Shown: piece by piece, positions 15,997 to 20,041 of the stretch
Layout of the letters: each line of letters starts with the position of its first letter
How positions within the stretch are numbered: the stretch's first letter is position 1
NCBI GenBank assembly: GCA_020072905.1
Contig: JAIQGB010000019.1
Location: 1 to 20,041, forward strand
Source: Terriglobia bacterium
Lineage (GTDB): Bacteria; Acidobacteriota; Terriglobia; UBA7540
DNA: 20,041 nucleotides
Reading direction: 5' to 3'
Notes under the pieces: model-generated
The model's database searches: none
What the model was told of the DNA's origin: nothing
What the model saw: the letters and a program-made list of their open reading frames with translations, nothing else
Translations under genes and position numbers: made by a program

Positions 15997-16800
15997 ATGA
16001 ACAATCTACTGAAGCGATTGTGGAAGCTGAGTTTATTGACATTTCAGCCAATCCCAGAATGGACTGATATGGGACAGCGACTTTTACTCATATTGGCAGT
16101 TTTAGCCCCGACCTTGGCCGGTGCTATCAGTGGTTTTGCTGAATGGATTAATCTTAGCTTTGCCAGGGGTGTTCTTTACAGTGTTTGCCTTTTGGGGCTT
16201 CTGTTATTTATCGCTGCTTATCGATTACAGAACCAGATTGATGACATGCGTGATAGTGTTCCGCGCCTAGTTTACACAGGAACGTCATACGATACTGTGC
16301 CCATCCGCAATCTCGCCACGGGGGCCATCTACGGTATACCGACCTTTTATCATGTCGGGGTTGCGAACAAGCCACGAGGACAAATAGATAAGCAGGTCGC
16401 CAAGATGGTAGCCGGGATGGTTGAGATACTATCGGCGGATAAGGCTCAAGTTTGTCCCCCGAAACTGCACCGCTGGCGGCATTCTGCTGGACCAGCAGAG
16501 GTTGGGAAAAGTGCTGACATTCTTCAATCACAGGATATACAGCCCAATGAGATTGAGGTGTTGCTGGATATTGCCATGAAATATGACGATGAAGATGAGT
16601 TCTACACACCTACGAACGACACGGTGGTGAAAGGATGCCGGGGATGGAGGGATGACCGTTATCGGTTTGCCAAAGGGGAATACATCGCTCGCATCCGGCT
16701 CGTAGGGTCAAATGTAGATAGGGTCTTAGAGTGTAACATTGTCAATCGAGGTAAGGGCGCAAGGCTCCAAATAGCGCAATGCGCTGCTTCTTCCATTTAG
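15997..16800 (+). CDS. Two-helix membrane protein of unknown function, AT-richer than its neighbours
   Basis: I do not recognise a named family for this 267-residue protein. ATG 15997 is preferred to an upstream in-frame ATG at 15946 because GAGG lies at 15983-15986 and the earlier part is arginine-rich and unlike a protein start. Two predicted membrane helices lie at about residues 28-48 (RLLLILAVLAPTLAGAISGF) and 57-75. The remaining 190 residues are soluble and probably beta-rich: FYHVGVANKP begins a strand pattern like Ig-fold domains, and LLDIAMKYDDEDEFYTP and YIARIRLVGSNVDRVLECNI follow. Codon use is visibly AT-richer than in the cytochrome genes on either side, and the gene is enclosed by an inverted repeat. 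Horizontal acquisition is likely. A sensor or accessory-island role is possible, but nothing shows it. Confidence 0.72.
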   Translation: MNNLLKRLWKLSLLTFQPIPEWTDMGQRLLLILAVLAPTLAGAISGFAEWINLSFARGVLYSVCLLGLLLFIAAYRLQNQIDDMRDSVPRLVYTGTSYDTVPIRNLATGAIYGIPTFYHVGVANKPRGQIDKQVAKMVAGMVEILSADKAQVCPPKLHRWRHSAGPAEVGKSADILQSQDIQPNEIEVLLDIAMKYDDEDEFYTPTNDTVVKGCRGWRDDRYRFAKGEYIARIRLVGSNVDRVLECNIVNRGKGARLQIAQCAASSI

Positions 16801-17002
16801 CTCTACGGCGCTTCATTGCTCGGTAATGACGATGGGTTTTGAGATGATACTCACCGCAAGGGCGACAATAAAAGCAGGGTAGCGCAGAGCGGGTAGCGCG
16901 GGTGGCGCATACATCACGCTTTGCGTGATGTGTGCGGCCAAGTGGTACGCTATTGCCTATCCTCGGGGGGGGTGGCGGGCGGGCGAGTCGCGGGTGGCGC
17001 AT
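16742..17002 (-). other. Possible decayed zinc-ribbon small protein on the minus strand
   Basis: An 86-codon minus frame encodes, near its middle, PCFYCRPCGEYHLKTH. This resembles the C-x2-C...YHLT segment of small zinc-ribbon proteins of phage and accessory DNA, and it is followed by a basic KRRRAKWKKQR stretch. The N-terminal half is made from the tandem repeat and looks artificial, no ribosome site is seen, and the end overlaps the convergent gene by 59 bp. It is probably a remnant or chance. Confidence 0.2.
16877..16899 (+). repeat. Right arm of inverted repeat bracketing the AT-rich gene
   Basis: This is the 23-nt reverse-complement partner of 15896-15916, with 21 matching positions and a 2-nt indel. 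It abuts the 92-bp tandem repeat. Confidence 0.5.
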
Positions 17003-17081
17003 ACATCGCGCTTTTCGCGACGTGTGCGGTTAAAGAGTACGCTGTAGCCTTCCCTCGGGGCGGTTGCGGATGGGCGAGGCG
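16898..17081 (+). repeat. Two-copy tandem repeat of about 92 bp, each with a long hairpin
   Basis: Unit 1 (16898-16989) and unit 2 (16990-17081) share GCGGGTGGCGCATACATC at the start, GTACGCT, CCTCGGGG and GGGCGAG. Each carries a hairpin: 16906-16936 has 14 bp (one G-U) around TTT. 16998-17028 keeps the outer stem with one internal and one loop-closing mismatch, and swaps an A-T pair for G-C. It lies between the AT-rich gene and the toxin-antitoxin pair, ending 17 bp before the antitoxin start. Confidence 0.75.
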
Positions 17082-17098
17082 TCTGCTAGATTGAGGCT

Positions 17099-17314
17099 AT
17101 GACCAAGCTGCTGGAGAAGGCACTCAAGAAGGTTTCCGACCTGCCGCAAGAGGAGCAGGACGCGATTGCCTCTCAGATTCTCGCCGAGCTCGAAGACGAG
17201 GCCGCCTGGGCGAAGCGCTTTGCTACTCCGCAGGGCAAGCTCCGCCGCCTGGCTGACGAGGCGCTCGCGGAGCACCGCCAGGGAAAGACTCGCCCGCTGG
17301 ACGACCTCCTTTGA
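17099..17314 (+). CDS. Antitoxin-like protein of a type II toxin-antitoxin pair
   Basis: The 71-residue acidic protein is predicted to be helical (MTKLLEKALKKVSDLPQEEQDAIASQILAELEDE at the start, TRPLDDLL at the end). Such small proteins commonly precede RelE/ParE toxins. By analogy, an N-terminal segment would dimerise or bind DNA and the C-terminal tail would wrap the toxin; the Pro-Leu-Asp-Asp tail is typical. The start ATG 17099 has GAGG at 17093-17096, only 2 nt away, so initiation is weak or aided by other features. Its TGA overlaps the toxin's TTG start, which implies coupled translation. A DNA-binding motif cannot be identified with confidence. The tandem hairpin repeat directly upstream could hold the promoter or operator. 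Confidence 0.75.
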   Translation: MTKLLEKALKKVSDLPQEEQDAIASQILAELEDEAAWAKRFATPQGKLRRLADEALAEHRQGKTRPLDDLL

Positions 17315-17574
17315 TCCAGTCCCGCACCACTCGACGATTTCGCGAGGCCTACGCTGAGTTACCGGACGAAGTCCGTCGCCAGGCACGGCAAGCCTACCTG
17401 CTCTTCCAGAAGGACCCCCACCATCCCAGCCTCCGATTCAAGAAAGTCGATGAAGAGAGCAACACCTACTCCGTTCGAGTTAGCCTGGGCTACCGTGCTC
17501 TTGGAGTGATGGAAGGCTCGACCATCGTTTGGTTCTGGATCGGTACACACGCCGATTACGACAGGCTCATCTAG
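17311..17574 (+). CDS. RelE/ParE-superfamily toxin
   Basis: The 87-residue protein matches the compact RelE/ParE fold by pattern and length. It has a basic N-terminal helix pair (TTRRFREAYAELPDEVRRQARQAYLLF), then KDPHHPSLRFKKV, then the strands YSVRVSLGYRALGV and IVWFWIGTHADYDRLI. The WFWIGTH.DYD ending is typical of a subgroup of these toxins. Family members act as ribosome-dependent or free mRNA endonucleases, or (ParE) gyrase inhibitors; which applies here cannot be read from the sequence. The start is TTG 17311, sharing bases with the antitoxin stop, so expression depends on the antitoxin being translated first. It ends 34 bp before the end of the convergent cytochrome gene. Confidence 0.85.
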   Translation: MIQSRTTRRFREAYAELPDEVRRQARQAYLLFQKDPHHPSLRFKKVDEESNTYSVRVSLGYRALGVMEGSTIVWFWIGTHADYDRLI

Positions 17575-17607
17575 AATAAGGCCTCACCTTGGCAGCTCTG
17601 CCGGCCG

Positions 17608-19722
17608 CTACGCTTCTTTGTGTCCGGCGGCGGGTTCGGAATCGGGTTCAGGCTCGGGTGTAGGCTGGGGTGCAGTCTCCGCTTCTTCCTCGCGGACTTC
17701 GTGTTCGGGGGCGCGGCCGGTGAAAAAGGTCCACTTCAGGGGATAAACGTCGGGATCGAAGATTACGGCGTAGAAGTGCCAGATGACGATAGCGAAGGTG
17801 GCGAGGATGGCTTCATAGAAGTGAATCGCCGTGGTGACGTCGAGCACGGACATCGCGTAGGGCAGGCGGGCGAGAATCCAGTCGTGCGACCAGAGCAGCA
17901 CGCCGGTGATGGCCATCACCGCCGTGCCCCACACCAGCGCCCAGTATTCCGCCTTCTCGACGTAGTTGAAGCGCGCGTATTCCGGCAGCCTCTTACGGTA
18001 GCCCAGATTGTAGCCGACTGTTTGGACCGCCTCGTAAACGTCACGAACCCGGGGGAACATGTCCTTGACCCAGCGGCGGCCGTTGCGGCTCTTGAGGAGG
18101 TAAACGAGGTGGTAGACCGAAGCGCCCATCAGGATGACGCCCGCAATGCGGTGCAGGATGCCGCGCAGAGGGAAGTTGCCCTCCCACTGCACGATGGGCT
18201 CGGCCCAGAAGGCATGCGGGTATTTGAGCGCGAAGCCGGTGACGACCAGAATCAAGAAACTCCCCAGGAGCAGGTAGTGTTGCGCGCGCTCGTTCAGAGT
18301 CATGCGAAGCGCGCCGTGCTCTGCGCGGTGCCGAGCCAGAGTGCGCCGGGCCTTCCTCCACCAGTCGAGCAGATTGTGGAAGATCATGAAGCCCAGGATG
18401 GCGGGGATGGCGATCAGGTAGAAAGCTTTCACGAAATCCAGCACCCGGCCGCCCGCCGAGGTGGGCGGAAGCGTGTGCACGAGTCCGATAGCGAATCGCT
18501 GTCCGGCGTCGGGATGGCACTTTCCGCACGTCTTGCTCAGATTGGCCTTGTTGACCGTCGAGCGCGGATCGCTCGAAGGCAGGATGTTGTGGATGCCGTG
18601 ACAACTGGCGCAGTTGGCGACGGTTTGCTGGCCGGCGCGGGAGGCCAGACCGTGGTAGCTATCCTCATAGGTCGGGACTCGTGCCGACGGAACATTGAAG
18701 CGCGCCATCAGTTGCGTGTCGCCGTGGCAGCGAGAACAGGCAACCTGCGCGACATTGGCGAGGTAAACCGGCGATTGCGGATTGCCCGGAGCCAGAATCC
18801 GGTGCTCGCCGTGGCAGTCCGTGCAAGTCGCCGAAGCCAGAACGCCCGCGGCCACCGCTTGCCCATGAATGCTCTGCCGATATTGATCGTAGACACTGGT
18901 GTGACAACTGCCGCATGTCGAGGCCACGTTCTGCTTCCAGATTTTGGATTGAGGATTATCGGCGGCGAGAATGTCGTGCACGCCGTGGCAATCGTTGCAG
19001 GAGGCGGCGTTCATCTTGCCCTGTAGAATGGCGCGGCCGTGTACGCTCTGCTTGTAAGCCTCCACAGGATGCGCCACTGCGAAGAAGTATTTGGCCGCGA
19101 GCGCGGGATTTGAATGGCAATGCCCGCAGGTATCCGGAAGGTTCACCTTGTTCACGGGCGATTTGGCATCGCCGGCCACAAGAACCTGGTGGGCGACGCC
19201 GTGGCAACTCTGACAAGTTGCGGCGTCGCCGTTCATTTTCGCGTGCGCCCGGCCATGGATGCTCTTGCTATATTGGCTCGCCTCTGCGGAATGGCACGCG
19301 GCGCAAAGTTGCGCGCCAAGCTTGGAGGGCCTCGCCACGTCATGAGCCCCGTGGCAGGAGATGCAGGTCTGAGAATCGTTCGGATCGCCCAGCATGGCGT
19401 GCGCGCTGGACTTCAAGACGTCGGGAACGTCGCCGTGGCAGGTTACGCACGAAGCCGCGGCGGTCTTTGCCGTGTGCCCGGTCTTGGCCGCTCCCGCGTG
19501 GCAGTCCACGCATTGCAGGTCTTTGTGGACGCTCTTCCTCAGAACTTCCGCGTGGACCGTGATGTCTTTTCCTTTGGAGTTGGTCAGGCCGCCGCCGGGC
19601 AGGTGGCAGGCTAGGCAGTCATCCGCCGCCGAGGCAGGGACGGCTGGTCCCGCGATTCCCAGCGCCAGCAAGGCTACGAAAAGCAGAGAATGGGGCGCGG
19701 AAATTGTTGCTTTTTGCCCCAT
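17608..19722 (-). CDS. Thirteen-haem c-type cytochrome fused to a b-type membrane domain
   Basis: The 704-residue protein is a smaller relative of the 19-haem protein that ends at 15759. ATG 19722 is chosen because it gives a classic signal peptide with likely cleavage after ASA at residue 32. The frame is open further upstream, to ATG 19884, but that would bury the signal, and no ribosome site helps either start. Thirteen CxxCH motifs lie between residues 36 and 403, many in the repeated pattern SIHGxA...CxDCHGxHDIL, as in the relative. From about 425 to 670 there are five predicted membrane helices with His in IFHNLLDWW, ILHRIAG, VYHLVYLL, AIHFYEA and WHFYAV, likely b-haem ligands. The C-terminus is a Glu/Pro-rich tail. 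It probably links the quinone pool to periplasmic electron carriers; partner and direction are unknown. Confidence 0.88.
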   Translation of the reverse strand: MGQKATISAPHSLLFVALLALGIAGPAVPASAADDCLACHLPGGGLTNSKGKDITVHAEVLRKSVHKDLQCVDCHAGAAKTGHTAKTAAASCVTCHGDVPDVLKSSAHAMLGDPNDSQTCISCHGAHDVARPSKLGAQLCAACHSAEASQYSKSIHGRAHAKMNGDAATCQSCHGVAHQVLVAGDAKSPVNKVNLPDTCGHCHSNPALAAKYFFAVAHPVEAYKQSVHGRAILQGKMNAASCNDCHGVHDILAADNPQSKIWKQNVASTCGSCHTSVYDQYRQSIHGQAVAAGVLASATCTDCHGEHRILAPGNPQSPVYLANVAQVACSRCHGDTQLMARFNVPSARVPTYEDSYHGLASRAGQQTVANCASCHGIHNILPSSDPRSTVNKANLSKTCGKCHPDAGQRFAIGLVHTLPPTSAGGRVLDFVKAFYLIAIPAILGFMIFHNLLDWWRKARRTLARHRAEHGALRMTLNERAQHYLLLGSFLILVVTGFALKYPHAFWAEPIVQWEGNFPLRGILHRIAGVILMGASVYHLVYLLKSRNGRRWVKDMFPRVRDVYEAVQTVGYNLGYRKRLPEYARFNYVEKAEYWALVWGTAVMAITGVLLWSHDWILARLPYAMSVLDVTTAIHFYEAILATFAIVIWHFYAVIFDPDVYPLKWTFFTGRAPEHEVREEEAETAPQPTPEPEPDSEPAAGHKEA

Positions 19723-20041
19723 CGAGGAAAAGGCTTCCGTAGAGACTGTCGGGCAATTTGTCCGTGCCAGATAGCCCTCTTTGTCGTTCTGGGGAATTCT
19801 GCGCATATGCCGCCGTAAGTGCTGAGCAATGGAGACAATACAACCGACTTTCCGGCACAACGGACAGAGTGTTGCAGTTCTCATGCCGGAAAGCAGAGTT
19901 TTGCAACAGGAGGGTGCGACAGTGTGTCCATGTCGTCAGGCGCCCAGGCCCTGTACTTCGAATCGCGAAAGCTCGGAATGGCGGCAGAAATTAGGGGAAA
20001 GAACTGGGATTCCCGACGGCGAGGCGGGGCGTGCCGCCTCC
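19723..20041. other. Upstream region of the 13-haem cytochrome, no supported gene
   Basis: About 320 bp to the window edge. The minus frame of the cytochrome stays open to 19884 and would encode a Cys/His pattern C-P-L-C...H-L-R-R-H. No clear promoter, ribosome site or RNA is seen, and no divergent gene starts before the edge. Confidence 0.35.

Noticed and set aside
15760..17081. CRISPR array suggested by clustered hairpin repeats
   Set aside because: The repeats are few, differ in length and spacing, lack uniform spacers, and no cas gene is present.
17620..19026. 468-codon + strand frame opposite the 13-haem cytochrome
   Set aside because: The minus strand encodes 13 CxxCH motifs and membrane helices; the + frame is a compositional shadow.

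Overview
The window is GC-rich and reads like a soil or sediment bacterium of the Acidobacteriota, probably from the Solibacteres side. This is an inference from gene content: PEGA/OmpA envelope proteins, a Tat-exported GH35 enzyme, giant multihaem cytochromes fused to b-type membrane domains, an IS1380 relic, and dispersed hairpin repeats that begin GTAGCG. No rRNA or other phylogenetic marker is present, so the assignment is tentative.

Positions 1-5237 form a catabolic region on the + strand. It holds the C-terminal end of an S9-family peptidase/hydrolase, an enolase-superfamily sugar-acid dehydratase of the galactonate dehydratase type, an ORF6N-domain gene with two related palindromes, and a Tat-exported GH35 beta-galactosidase-like enzyme whose start overlaps the ORF6N stop (ATGA). 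The hydrolase, dehydratase and glycosidase would fit plant-polymer degradation, with galactosides or sugar acids as likely substrates.

Positions 5400-10130 carry two paralogous envelope proteins with the same unusual architecture: PEGA-like, Ig-like, then an OmpA-type peptidoglycan-binding domain. One has an ordinary signal peptide and the other a probable lipoprotein signal. They are separated by about 1.1 kb that contains a truncated, frameshifted IS1380 transposase. Positions 10374-12493 hold homoserine dehydrogenase (threonine/methionine synthesis), a strong terminator, and a small exported protein of unknown function. The next 460 bp hold a structured-RNA candidate that ends in a terminator-like hairpin.

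Positions 12952-19722 are framed by two convergent cytochrome genes. One encodes 19 CxxCH haem-binding motifs and the other 13; each is fused to a multi-helix b-type membrane domain. This suggests a membrane quinone module wired directly to a periplasmic haem chain. Between them lies a small accessory island (15760-17607). It contains a cluster of GTAGCG hairpin repeats, an AT-richer membrane-protein gene bracketed by an inverted repeat, a 92-bp tandem repeat with hairpins, and a RelE/ParE-type toxin-antitoxin pair.

The most interesting signals are the two convergent multihaem c/b fusion proteins, the palindrome shared between the ORF6N leader and its coding sequence, the bracketed AT-rich gene, the hairpin tandem repeat, and the structured RNA candidate.
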